Assembly: GCA_036172665.1 (NCBI GenBank)
Contig: CM069873.1
Location: 41,200,001-41,264,000, forward strand
From: Prosopocoilus inquinatus
Taxonomy: Eukaryota > Arthropoda > Insecta > Coleoptera > Lucanidae
Length of the DNA: 64,000 nucleotides
Reading direction: 5' to 3'
Positions 11,474 through 24,400 of this stretch are shown piece after piece. How positions within the stretch are numbered: the first letter of the stretch is position 1; every line of letters starts with the position of its first letter. Made by a program: the position numbers and the translations under genes. A model generated the notes under the pieces. That model had not been told where the DNA came from, searched no databases, and was given only the letters and a program-made list of their open reading frames with translations.

Positions 11474-13626
11474 TAACATGATAGATAAGTAAGGATCGAT
11501 TAGATACATCACAGGAACAACGCTAGTACGTGTTGTTTCGTTCAAAACTATTTCCAGCTTCTGCTGCGTCCGAGAACTTTGTATCTCACATCAGAGTTAC
11601 TGGAGTCCATCCAAACGTCAAATAACATGATAGATGAGTAAGGATCGATTAGATACATCACAGGAACAACGCTAATACGTGTTGTTTCGTTTAAAACTAT
11701 TTCCAGCTTCTGCTGCGTCCGAAAATTTCGTATCTCACATTAGAGTTACTGGAGTCCATCGAAACGTCAAATAACATGATAGATGAGTAAGGATCGATTA
11801 GATACATCACAGGAACAACGCTAATACGTGCTGTTTCATTTAAAACTATTTCCAGCTTCAACTGCGTCCGAGAACTTCGTATCTCACATCAAAGTTACTG
11901 GAGTTCATCGAAACGCCAAATAACATGATAGATGAGTAAGGATCGATTAGATACATCACAGGAACAACGCTAATGCGTGTTGTTTCATTTAAAACTATTT
12001 CCAGCTTCAGCTGGGTCCGAGAACTTCGTATCTCACTTCAGAGTTGCTGGAGCCCATCCAAACATCAAATAACATGATAGATGAGTAAGGATCGATTACA
12101 TTCATCACAGGAACTACGCTAATACGTGTTGTTTCGTTTAAAACTATTTCCAGCTTCTGCTGCGTCCGAAAACTTTGTATCTCACATCAGAGTTACTGGA
12201 GTCCATCCAAACGTCAAATAACATGATAGATAAGTAAGGATCGATTAGATACATCACAGGAACAACGCTAATACGTGTTGTTTCGTTCAAAAGTATTTCC
12301 AGCTTCTGCTGCGTCCGAGAACATTTTATCTCACATCAGAGTTACTGGAGTCCATTCAAACGTCAAATAACATGATAGATGAGTAAGGATCGATTAGATA
12401 CATCACAGGAACAACGCTAATACGTGTTGTTTCGTTTAAAACTATTTCCAGCTTGTGCTGCGTCCGAAAATTTCGTATCTCACATTAGAGTTATTGGAGT
12501 CCATCGAAACGTCAAATAACATAGTAGCTAAATAAGGATCGATTAGATACATCACAAGAACAACGCTAATACGTGTTGTTTCGTTCAAAACTATTTCCAG
12601 CTTCTGCTGCGTCCGAAGACTTTGTATCTCACATCAGAGTTACTGGAGTCCATCGAAACGCCAAATAACTTGATAAATGAGTAAGGATCGATTAGATACA
12701 TCACAGAAACAACGCTAATGCGTGTTGTTTCGTTTAAAACTATCTCCAACTTCTGCTGCGTCCGAAAACTTTGTATCTCACATCAGAGTTACTGGAGTCC
12801 ATCCAAACATCAGATAACATGATAGATAAGTAAGGATCGATTAGATACATCACAGGAACAACGCTAGTACGTGTTGTTTCGTTCAAAACTATTTCCAGCT
12901 TCTGCTGCGTCCGAGAACTTTGTATCTCACATCAGAGTTACTGGAGTCCATCCAAACGTCAAATAACATGATAGATGAGTAAGGATCGATTAGATACATC
13001 ACAGGAACAACGCTAATACGTGTTGTTTCGTTTAAAACTATTTCCAGCTTCTGCTGCGTCCGAAAATTTCGTATCTCACATTAGAGTTACTGGAGTCCAT
13101 CGAAACGTCAAATAACATGATAGATGAGTAAGGATCGATTAGATACATCACAGGAACAACGCTAATACGTGCTGTTTCATTTAAAACTATTTCCAGCTTC
13201 AACTGCGTCCGAGAACTTCGTATCTCACATCAAAGTTACTGGAGTTCATCGAAACGCCAAATAACATGATAGATGAGTAAGGATCGATTAGATACATCAC
13301 AGGAACAACGCTAATGCGTGTTGTTTCATTTAAAACTATTTCCAGCTTCAGCTGGGTCCGAGAACTTCGTATCTCACTTCAGAGTTGCTGGAGCCCATCC
13401 AAACATCAAATAACATGATAGATGAGTAAGGATCGATTACATTCATCACAGGAACTACGCTAATACGTGTTGTTTCGTTTAAAACTATTTCCAGCTTCTG
13501 CTGCGTCCGAAAACTTTGTATCTCACATCAGAGTTACTGGAGTCCATCCAAACGTCAAATAACATGATAGATAAGTAAGGATCGATTAGATACATCACAG
13601 GAACAACGCTAATACGTGTTGTTTCG
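10888..13626. repeat. 1341-bp (9-monomer) tandem duplication
   Basis: Sequence from about 10,888 to 12,285 matches sequence 1341 bp downstream. Rare markers recur at that exact spacing: CGCTAGTACG at 11,521 and 12,862, ACAGAAACAAC in both M14 copies, and GTTCAAAAGTATT with GAACATTTTATC in both leading units. Matching stops near 13,626, where the next M6 returns to GTTCAAAACTATT. The second copy begins with an M6/M8 hybrid (12,219-12,367), the expected product of unequal crossing over. Confidence 0.87.
11474..12814. repeat. HOR copy 7, version A, 9 monomers
   Basis: Order M1 (with GCTAGTACG), M2, M3, M4, M5, M6/M8 hybrid, M12, M13, M14. M7 and M9-M11 are absent. This is the unit spanned by the 1341-bp duplication. 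Confidence 0.82.
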
Positions 13627-14751
13627 TTCAAAACTATTTCCAGCTTCTGCTGCGTCCGAGAACTTTTTATCTCACATCAGAGTTACTGGAGTGCATCCAA
13701 ACGTCAAATAACATGATAGATGAGTAAGGATCGATTAGATACATCACAGGAACAACGCTAATGCGTGTTGTTTCATCTAAAACTATTTCCAGCTTCTGCT
13801 GCGTCCGAAAATTTCGTATCTCACATCAGAGTTACTGGAGTCCATCGATATGTCAAATAACATAGTAGATAAGTAAGGATCGATTAGATACATCACAGGA
13901 ACAACGCTAATACGTGTTGTTTCGTTCAAAACTATTTCCAGCTTCTGCTGCGTCCGAGAACATTGTATCTCACATCAGAGATACTGGAGTCCATTCAAAC
14001 GTCAAATAACATGATAGATGAGTAAGGATCGATTAGATACATCACAGGAACAACGCTAATGCGTGTTGTTTCATTGAAAACTATTTCCAGCTTCTGCTGC
14101 GTCCGATAATTTCGTATCTCACATCAGAGTTACTGGAGTCCATCGAAACGTCAAATAACATAGTAGATAAGTAAGGATCGATTAGATACAGCACAGGAAC
14201 AACACTAATGCGTGTTGTTTCGTTTAAAACTATTTCCAGCTCCTGCTGCGTCCAAAAACTTCGTATCTCACATCAGAGTTACTAGAGTCCATCGAAACGT
14301 CAAATAACATGATAGATGAGTAAGGATCGATTAGATACATCACAGGAACATCGCTAATACGTGTTGTTTCGTTTAAAACTATTTCCAGCTTGTGCTGCGT
14401 CCGAAAATTTCGTATCTCACATTAGAGTTATTGGAGTCCATCGAAACGTCAAATAACATAGTAGCTAAATAAGGATCGATTAGATACATCACAAGAACAA
14501 CGCTAATACGTGTTGTTTCGTTCAAAACTATTTCCAGCTTCTGCTGCGTCCGAAGACTTTGTATCTCACATCAGAGTTACTGGAGTCCATCGAAACGCCA
14601 AATAACTTGATAAATGAGTAAGGATCGATTAGATACATCACAGGAACAACGCTAATGCGTGTTGTTTCGTTTAAAACTATCTCCAACTTCTGCTGCGTCC
14701 GAAAACTTTGTATCTCACATCAGAGTTACTGGAGTCCATCCAAACGTCAGA
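12815..14751. repeat. HOR copy 8, version A, 13 monomers
   Basis: Order M1 to M8, then M10 to M14; only M9 is missing. M7 has CATCGATATG and a private CATCTAAAAC, and M10 has GTCCGATAATTTC. The length of 1937 bp equals 13 x 149. Confidence 0.82.
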
Positions 14752-15644
14752 TAACATGATAGATAAGTAAGGATCGATTAGATACATCACAGGAACAACG
14801 CTAATACGTGTTGTTTCGTTCAAAACTATTTCCAGCTTCTGCTGCGTCCGAGAACTTTGTATCTCACATCAGAGTTACTGGAGTCCATCCAAACGTCAAA
14901 TAACATGATAGATGAATAAGGATCGATTAGATACATCACAGGAACAACGCTAATACGTGTTGTTTCGTTTAAAACTATTTCCAGCTTCTGCTGCGTCCGA
15001 AAATTTCGTATCTCACATTAGAGTTACTGGAGTCCATCGAAACGTCAAATAACATGATAGATGAGTAAGGATCGATTAGATACATCACAGGAACAACGCT
15101 AATACGTGCTGTTTCATTTAAAACTATTTCCAGCTTCAACTGCGTCCGAGAACTTCGTATCTCACATCAAAGTTACTGGAGTTCATCGAAACGCCAAATA
15201 ACATGATAGATGAGTAAGGATCGATTAGATACATCACAGGAACAACGCTAATGCGTGTTGTTTCATTTAAAACTATTTCCAGCTTCAGCTGGGTCCGAGA
15301 ACTTCGTATCTCACTTCAGAGTTGCTGGAGCCCATCCAAACATCAAATAACATGATAGATGAGTAAGGATCGATTACATTCATCACAGGAACAACGCTAA
15401 TACGTGTTGTTTCGTTCAAAACTATTTCCAGCTTCTGCTGCGTCCGAGAACTTTTTATCTCACATCAGAGTTACTGGAGTGCATCCAAACGTCAAATAAC
15501 ATGATAGATGAGTAAGGATCGATTAGATACATCACAGGAACAAGCTAATGCGTGTTGTTTCGTTTAAAACTATTTCCAGCTTCTGCTGCGTCCGAAAATT
15601 TCGTATCTCACATCAGAGTTACTGGAGTCCATCGATATGTCAAA
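14752..15644. repeat. HOR copy 9, last recognisable version A unit
   Basis: Order M1, M2 (private GATGAATAAG), M3, M4, M5/M6 hybrid (15,348-15,496) and M7. The M7 here (15,497-15,644) is 148 bp: one C of CAACGC is missing after base 15,543. Past this point the M1-M14 order can no longer be followed. Confidence 0.78.
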
Positions 15645-17833
15645 TAACATAGTAGATAAGTAAGGATCGATTAGATACATCACAGGAACAACGCTAATAC
15701 GTGTTGTTTCGTTCAAAACTATTTCCAGCTTCTGCTGCGTCCGAGAACATTGTATCTCACATCAGAGTTACTGGAGTCCATTCAAACGTCAAATAACATG
15801 ATAGATGAGTAAGGATCGATTAGATACATCACAGGAACAACGCTAATGCGTGTTGTTTCGTTTAAAACTATTTCTAGCTTCAGCTGCGCCCGAGAACTTC
15901 GTATGTCACATCAAAGTTACTGGAGTCCATCGAAACGCCAAATAACATGATAAATGAGTAAGGATCGATTAGATACATCACAGGAAGAACGCTAATGCGT
16001 GTTGTTTCGTTTAAAACTATTTCCAGCTTTTGCTGCGTCCGAAAATTTCGTATCTCACATTAGAGTTACTGGAGTCCATCGAAACGTCAAATAACATGAT
16101 AGATGAGTAAGGATCGATTAGATACATCACAGGAACAACGCTAATACGTGCTGTTTCATTTAAAACTATTTCCAGCTTCAACTGCGTCCGAGAACTTCGT
16201 ATCTCACATCAAAGTTACTGGAGTTCATCGAAACGCCAAATAACATGATAGATGAGTAAGGATCGATTGGATACATCAAAGGAACAACGCTAATGCGTGT
16301 TGTTTCATTTAAAACTATTTCCAGCTTCAGCTGGGTCCGAGAACTTCGTATCTCACTTCAGAGTTGCTGGAGCCCATCCAAACGTCAAATAACATGATAG
16401 ATGAGTAAGGATCGATTACATTCATCACAGGAACTACGCTAATACGTGTTGTTTCGTTCAAAACTATTTCCAGCTTCTGCTGCGTCCGAGAACTTTATAT
16501 CTAACATCAGAGATACTGGAGTGCATCCAAACGTCAAATAACATGATAGATGAGTAAGGATCGATTAGATACATCACAGGAACAACGCTAATGCGTGTTG
16601 TTTCATTTAAAACTATTTCCAGCTTCTGCTGCGTCCGAAAATTTCGTATATCACATCAGAGTTGCTGGAGTCCATCGAAACGCCAAATAACATGATAAAT
16701 GAGTAAGGATCGATTAGATACATCACAGGAACAACGCTAATGCGTGTTGTTTCGTTTAAAACTATTTCCAGCTTCTGCTGCGTCCGAAAATTTCGTATCT
16801 CACATTAGAGTTACTGGAGTCCATCGAAACGTCAAATAACATGATAGATGAGTAAGGATCGATTAGATACATCACAGGAACAACGCTAATGCGTGCTGTT
16901 TCATTTAACACTATTTCCAGCTTCTGCTGCGTCCGAAAATTTCGTATCTCACATCAGAGTTACTGGAGTCCATCGGAACGTCAAATAACATAGTAGATAA
17001 GTAAGGATCGATTAGATACAGCACAGGAACAACACTAATGCGTGTTGTTTCGTTTAAAACTATTTCCAGCTTCTGCTGCGTCCGAGAACTTTGTATCTCA
17101 CATCAGAGCTACTGAAATCTATCCAAACGTCAGATAACATGATAGATAAGTAAGGATCGATTAGATACATCACAGGAACAACGCTAATACGTGTTGTTTC
17201 GTTAAAAACTATTTCCAGCTTCTGCTGCGTCCGAGAATTTTGTATCTCACATCAGAGTTACTGGAGTCCATCCAAACGTCAAATAACATGATAGATGAGT
17301 AAGGATCGATTAGATACATCACAGGAACAACGCTAATGCGTGTTGTTTCATTTAAAACTATTTCCAGATTCTGCTGCGTCCGAAAATTTCGTATCTCACA
17401 TTAGAGTTACTGGAGTCCATCGAAACGTCAAATAACATAGTAGCTAAGTAAGGATCGATTAGATACATCACAGGAACAACGCTAATACGTGTTGTTTCGT
17501 TTAAAACTATTTCCAGCTCCTGATGCGTCCAAAAACTTCGTATCTCACATCAGAGTTACTGGAGTCCATCGAAACGTCAAATAACATAGTAGATAAGTAA
17601 GGATCGATTAGATACATCACAGGAACAACGCTAATACGTGTTGTTTCGTTCAAAACTATTTCCAGCTTCTGCTGCGTCCGAGAACTTTTTATCTCACTTC
17701 GGAGTTGCTGGAGCCCATCCAAACGTCAAATAACATGATAGATGAGTAAGGATCGATTACATTCATCACAGGAACTACGCTAATACGTGTTGTTTCGTTT
17801 AATACAATTTCCAGCTTCTGCTGCGTCCGAAAA
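15645..17833. repeat. Mosaic transition zone of satellite monomers
   Basis: About 15 monomers with M8-, M3-, M4-, M5-, M7-, M10- and M11-like combinations in no repeating order. Private changes include CATCAAAGG near 16,276, CATTTAACACT near 16,910, TACTGAAATC near 17,112, GTTAAAAAC near 17,203 and TTTAATACAATTTCC near 17,799. Several of these (TTAACACT, GTTAAAAAC, AGAGCTACTG) recur in blocks at 31-33 and 39-40 kb, so this zone is related to later sequence. I see no gene here. Confidence 0.75.
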
Positions 17834-20800
17834 CTTTGTATCTCACATCAGAGTTACTGGAGACCATCCAAACGTCAAATAACATGATAGATAAGTAAGG
17901 ATCGATTAGATACATCACAGGAACAACGCTAACACGTGTTGTTTCGTTCAAAACTATTTCCAGCTTCTGCTGCGTCCGAAAATTTCGTATCTCACATTAG
18001 AGTTACTGGAGTCCATCGAAACGTCAAATAACATAGTAGCTTAGTAAGGATCGATTAGATACATCACAGGAACAACACTAATGCGTGCTGTTTCGTTTAA
18101 AACTATTTCCAGCTCCTGCTGCGTCCAAAAACTTCGTATCTCACATCAGAGTTACTAGAGTCCATCGAAACGTCAAATAACATGATAGATGAGTAAGGAT
18201 CGATTAGATACATCACAGGAACAACGCTAATACGTGTTGTTTCGTTCAAAACTATTTCCAGCTTCTGCTGCGTCCGAAAACTTTGTATCTCACATCAGAG
18301 TTACCGGAGTCCATCGAAACGCCAAATAACATGATAGATGAGTAAGGATCGATTAGATACATCACAGGAACAACGCTAATGCGTGTTGTTTCGTTTAAAA
18401 CTATCTCCAGCTTCTGCTGCGTCCGAGAACTTTTTATCTCACTTCGGAGTTGCTGGAGCCCATCCAAACGTCAAATAACATGATAGATGAGTAAGGATCG
18501 ATTACATTCATCACAGGAACTACGCTAATACGTGTTGTTTCGTTTAAAACTATTTCCAGCTTCTGCTGCGTCCGAAAACTTTGTATCTCACATCAGAGTT
18601 ACTGGAGACCATCCAAACGTCAAATAACATGATAGATGAGCATGGATAGATTAGATACATCACAGGAACAACGCTAATGCGTGTTGTTTCATTTAAAACT
18701 ATTTCCAGCTTCTGCTGCGTCCGAAAACTTTGTATCTCACATCAGAGTTACCGGAGTCCATCGAAACGCCAAATAACATGATAGATGAGTAAGGATCGAT
18801 TAGATACATCACAGGAACAACGCTAATGCGTGTTGTTTCGTTTAAAACTATCTCCAGCTTCTGCTGCGTCCGAAAACTTTGTATCTCACATCAGAGTTAC
18901 TGGAGTCCATCCAAACGTCAAATAACATGATAGATAAGTAAGGATCGATTAGATACATCACAGGAACAACGCTAATACGTGTTGTTTCGTTCAAAACTAT
19001 TTCCAGCTTCTGCTGCGTCCGAGAACTTTGTATCTCACCTCAGAGTTACTGGAGTGCATCCAAACGTCAAATAACATGATAGATGAGCATGGATAGATTA
19101 GATACATCACAGGAACAACGCTAATGCGTGTTGTTTCATTTAAAACTATTTCCAGCTTCTGCTGCGTCCGAAAATTTCGAATCTCACATCAGAGTTACTG
19201 GAGTCCATCGAAACGTCAAATAACATAGTAGATAAGTAAGGATCGATTAGATACATCACAGGAACAACGCTAATACGTGTTGTTTCGTTCAAAACTATTT
19301 CCAGCTTCTGCTGCGTCCGAGAACATTGTATCTCACATCAGAGTTACTGGAGTCCATTCAAACGTCAAATAACATGATAGATGAGTGAGGATCGATTAGA
19401 TACATCACAGGAACAACGCTAATGCGTGTTGTTTCGTTTAAAACTATTTCTAGCTTCAGCTGCGCCCGAGAACTTCGTATCTCACATCAAAGTTACTGGA
19501 GTCCATCGAAACGCCAAATAACATGATAAATGAGTAAGGATCGATTAGATACATCACAGGAACAGCGCTAATGCGTGTTGTTTCGTTTAAAACTATTTCC
19601 AGCTTCTGCTGCGTCCGAAAACTTTGTATCTCACATCAGAGTTACTGGAGACCATCCAAACGTCAAATAACATGATAGATAAGTAAGGATCGATTAGATA
19701 CATCACAGGAACAACGCTAACACGTGTTGTTTCGTTCAAAACTATTTCCAGCTTCTGCTGCGTCCGAAAATTTCGTATCTCACATTAGAGTTACTGGAGT
19801 CCATCGAAACGTCAAATAACATAGTAGCTTAGTAAGGATCGATTAGATACATCACAGGAACAACACTAATGCGTGCTGTTTCGTTTAAAACTATTTCCAG
19901 CTCCTGCTGCGTCCAAAAACTTCGTATCTCACATCAGAGTTACTAGAGTCCATCGAAACGTCAAATAACATGATAGATGAGTAAGGATCGATTAGATACA
20001 TCACAGGAACAACGCTAATACGTGTTGTTTCGTTCAAAACTATTTCCAGCTTCTGCTGCGTCCGAAAACTTTGTATCTCACATCAGAGTTACCGGAGTCC
20101 ATCGAAACGCCAAATAACATGATAGATGAGTAAGGATCGATTAGATACATCACAGGAACAACGCTAATGCGTGTTGTTTCGTTTAAAACTATCTCCAGCT
20201 TCTGCTGCGTCCGAGAACTTTTTATCTCACTTCGGAGTTGCTGGAGCCCATCCAAACGTCAAATAACATGATAGATGAGTAAGGATCGATTACATTCATC
20301 ACAGGAACTACGCTAATACGTGTTGTTTCGTTTAAAACTATTTCCAGCTTCTGCTGCGTCCGAAAACTTTGTATCTCACATCAGAGTTACTGGAGACCAT
20401 CCAAACGTCAAATAACATGATAGATGAGCATGGATAGATTAGATACATCACAGGAACAACGCTAATGCGTGTTGTTTCATTTAAAACTATTTCCAGCTTC
20501 TGCTGCGTCCGAAAACTTTGTATCTCACATCAGAGTTACCGGAGTCCATCGAAACGCCAAATAACATGATAGATGAGTAAGGATCGATTAGATACATCAC
20601 AGGAACAACGCTAATGCGTGTTGTTTCGTTTAAAACTATCTCCAGCTTCTGCTGCGTCCGAAAACTTTGTATCTCACATCAGAGTTACTGGAGTCCATCC
20701 AAACGTCAAATAACATGATAGATAAGTAAGGATCGATTAGATACATCACAGGAACAACGCTAATACGTGTTGTTTCGTTCAAAACTATTTCCAGCTTCTG

Positions 20801-21409
20801 CTGCGTCCGAGAACTTTGTATCTCACCTCAGAGTTACTGGAGTGCATCCAAACGTCAAATAACATGATAGATGAGCATGGATAGATTAGATACATCACAG
20901 GAACAACGCTAATGCGTGTTGTTTCATTTAAAACTATTTCCAGCTTCTGCTGCGTCCGAAAATTTCGAATCTCACATCAGAGTTACTGGAGTCCATCGAA
21001 ACGTCAAATAACATAGTAGATAAGTAAGGATCGATTAGATACATCACAGGAACAACGCTAATACGTGTTGTTTCGTTCAAAACTATTTCCAGCTTCTGCT
21101 GCGTCCGAGAACATTGTATCTCACATCAGAGTTACTGGAGTCCATTCAAACGTCAAATAACATGATAGATGAGTGAGGATCGATTAGATACATCACAGGA
21201 ACAACGCTAATGCGTGTTGTTTCGTTTAAAACTATTTCTAGCTTCAGCTGCGCCCGAGAACTTCGTATCTCACATCAAAGTTACTGGAGTCCATCGAAAC
21301 GCCAAATAACATGATAAATGAGTAAGGATCGATTAGATACATCACAGGAACAGCGCTAATGCGTGTTGTTTCGTTTAAAACTATTTCCAGCTTCTGCTGC
21401 GTCCGAAAA
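17834..21409. repeat. 1788-bp (12-monomer) tandem duplication
   Basis: Copies 17,834-19,621 and 19,622-21,409. Markers recur at exactly 1788 bp: GAGACCATCC (17,861 and 19,649), GAGCATGG (18,638 and 20,426) and GAGTGAGG (19,383 and 21,171). Matching breaks at 19,622 versus 21,410 (C against T). By eye the copies are nearly identical. New variants that define this domain are TGGATAGATTAG after GAGCA, TTACCGGAG, AGCTTAGTAAG and TTCGAATCTC. Confidence 0.88.
17931..17940. other. Perfect 10-bp palindrome with E-box core in a monomer variant
   Basis: A single T-to-C change converts the common AATACGTGTT into AACACGTGTT, a perfect palindrome centred on CACGTG. The same variant appears in many later monomers, for example near 19,719, 21,657, 22,401, 24,637, 25,381, 33,878, 41,183, 44,908, 45,504, 49,527, 53,704, 57,428 and 61,894, but I did not see it before 17.9 kb. 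Whether any bHLH protein uses it is unknown. Confidence 0.6.
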
Positions 21410-24400
21410 TTTCGTATCTCACATCAGAGTTACTGGAGACCATCCAAACGTCAAATAACATGATAGATGAGCATGGATAGATTAGATACATCACAGGAAC
21501 AACGCTAATGCGTGTTGTTTCATTTAAAACTATTTCCAGCTTCTGCTGCGTCCGAGAACTTTGTATCTCACATCAGAGCTACTGAAATCCATCCAAACGT
21601 CAGATAACATGATAGATAAGTAAGGATCGATTAGATACATCACAGGAACAACGCTAACACGTGTTGTTTCGTTCAAAACTATTTCCAGCTCCTGCTGCGT
21701 CCAAAAACTTCGTATCTCACATCAGAGTTACTAGAGTCCATCGAAACGTCAAATAACATGATAGATGAGTAAGGATCGATTAGATACATCACAGGAACAA
21801 CACTAATGCGTGCTGTTTCGTTTAAAACTATTTCCAGCTCCTGCTGCGTCCAAAAACTTCGTATCTCACATCAGAGTTACTAGAGTCCATCGAAACGTCA
21901 AATAACATGATAGATGAGTAAGGATCGATTAGATACATCACAGGAACAACGCTAATGCGTGTTGTTTCGTTTAAAACTATCTCCAGCTTCTGCTGCGTCC
22001 GAAAACTTTGTATCTCACATCAGAGTTACTGGAGTCCATCCAAACGTCAAATAACATGATAGATAAGTAAGGATCGATTAGATACATCACAGGAACAACG
22101 CTAATGCGTGTTGTTTCGTTTAAAACTATCTCCAGCTTCTGCTGCGTCCGAGAACTTTTTATCTCACTTCGGAGTTGCTGGAGCCCATCCAAACGTCAAA
22201 TAACATGATAGATGAGTAAGGATCGATTACATTCATCACAGGAACTACGCTAATACGTGTTGTTTCGTTTAAAACTATTTCCAGCTTCTGCTGCGTCCGA
22301 AAACTTTGTATCTCACATCAGAGTTACTGGAGACCATCCAAACGTCAAATAACATGATAGATAAGTAAGGATCGATTAGATACATCACAGGAACAACGCT
22401 AACACGTGTTGTTTCGTTCAAAACTATTTCCAGCTTCTGCTGCGTCCGAAAATTTCGTATCTCACATTAGAGTTACTGGAGTCCATCGAAACGTCAAATA
22501 ACATAGTAGCTTAGTAAGGATCGATTAGATACATCACAGGAACAACACTAATGCGTGCTGTTTCGTTTAAAACTATTTCCAGCTCCTGCTGCGTCCAAAA
22601 ACTTCGTATCTCACATCAGAGTTACTAGAGTCCATCGAAACGTCAAATAACATGATAGATGAGTAAGGATCGATTAGATACATCACAGGAACAACGCTAA
22701 TGCGTGTTGTTTCGTTCAAAACTATTTCCAGCTTCTGCTGCGTCCGAAAATTTCGTATCTCACATTAGAGTTACTGGAGTCCATCGAAACGTCAAATAAC
22801 ATAGTAGCTTAGTAAGGATCGATTAGATACATCACAGGAACAACACTAATGCGTGCTGTTTCGTTTAAAACTATTTCCAGCTCCTGCTGCGTCCAAAAAC
22901 TTCGTATCTCACATCAGAGTTACTAGAGTCCATCGAAACGTCAAATAACATGATAGATGAGTAAGGATCGATTAGATACATCACAGGAACAACGCTAATA
23001 CGTGTTGTTTCGTTCAAAACTATTTCCAGCTTCTGCTGCGTCCGAAAACTTTGTATCTCACATCAGAGTTACCGGAGTCCATCGAAACGCCAAATAACAT
23101 GATAGATGAGTAAGGATCGATTAGATACATCACAGGAACAACGCTAATGCGTGTTGTTTCGTTTAAAACTATCTCCAGCTTCTGCTGCGTCCGAGAACTT
23201 TTTATCTCACTTCGGAGTTGCTGGAGCCCATCCAAACGTCAAATAACATGATAGATGAGTAAGGATCGATTACATTCATCACAGGAACTACGCTAATACG
23301 TGTTGTTTCGTTTAAAACTATTTCCAGCTTCTGCTGCGTCCGAAAACTTTGTATCTCACATCAGAGTTACTGGAGACCATCCAAACGTCAAATAACATGA
23401 TAGATGAGCATGGATAGATTAGATACATCACAGGAACAACGCTAATGCGTGTTGTTTCATTTAAAACTATTTCCAGCTTCTGCTGCGTCCGAAAACTTTG
23501 TATCTCACATCAGAGTTACCGGAGTCCATCGAAACGCCAAATAACATGATAGATGAGTAAGGATCGATTAGATACATCACAGGAACAACGCTAATGCGTG
23601 TTGTTTCGTTTAAAACTATCTCCAGCTTCTGCTGCGTCCGAAAACTTTGTATCTCACATCAGAGTTACTGGAGTCCATCCAAACGTCAAATAACATGATA
23701 GATAAGTAAGGATCGATTAGATACATCACAGGAACAACGCTAATACGTGTTGTTTCGTTCAAAACTATTTCCAGCTTCTGCTGCGTCCGAGAACTTTGTA
23801 TCTCACCTCAGAGTTACTGGAGTGCATCCAAACGTCAAATAACATGATAGATGAGCATGGATAGATTAGATACATCACAGGAACAACGCTAATGCGTGTT
23901 GTTTCATTTAAAACTATTTCCAGCTTCTGCTGCGTCCGAAAATTTCGAATCTCACATCAGAGTTACTGGAGTCCATCGAAACGTCAAATAACATAGTAGA
24001 TAAGTAAGGATCGATTAGATACATCACAGGAACAACGCTAATACGTGTTGTTTCGTTCAAAACTATTTCCAGCTTCTGCTGCGTCCGAGAACATTGTATC
24101 TCACATCAGAGTTACTGGAGTCCATTCAAACGTCAAATAACATGATAGATGAGTGAGGATCGATTAGATACATCACAGGAACAACGCTAATGCGTGTTGT
24201 TTCGTTTAAAACTATTTCTAGCTTCAGCTGCGCCCGAGAACTTCGTATCTCACATCAAAGTTACTGGAGTCCATCGAAACGCCAAATAACATGATAAATG
24301 AGTAAGGATCGATTAGATACATCACAGGAACAGCGCTAATGCGTGTTGTTTCGTTTAAAACTATTTCCAGCTTCTGCTGCGTCCGAAAATTTCGTATCTC

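Noticed and set aside
18252..18467. 71-codon minus-strand open frames (also 17,507, 20,040, 21,977, 23,020 and 24,957)
   Set aside because: They are the repeat read in one frame for about 1.4 monomers until the 149-bp period shifts the frame. Identical versions come from the 1788- and 2980-bp duplications.
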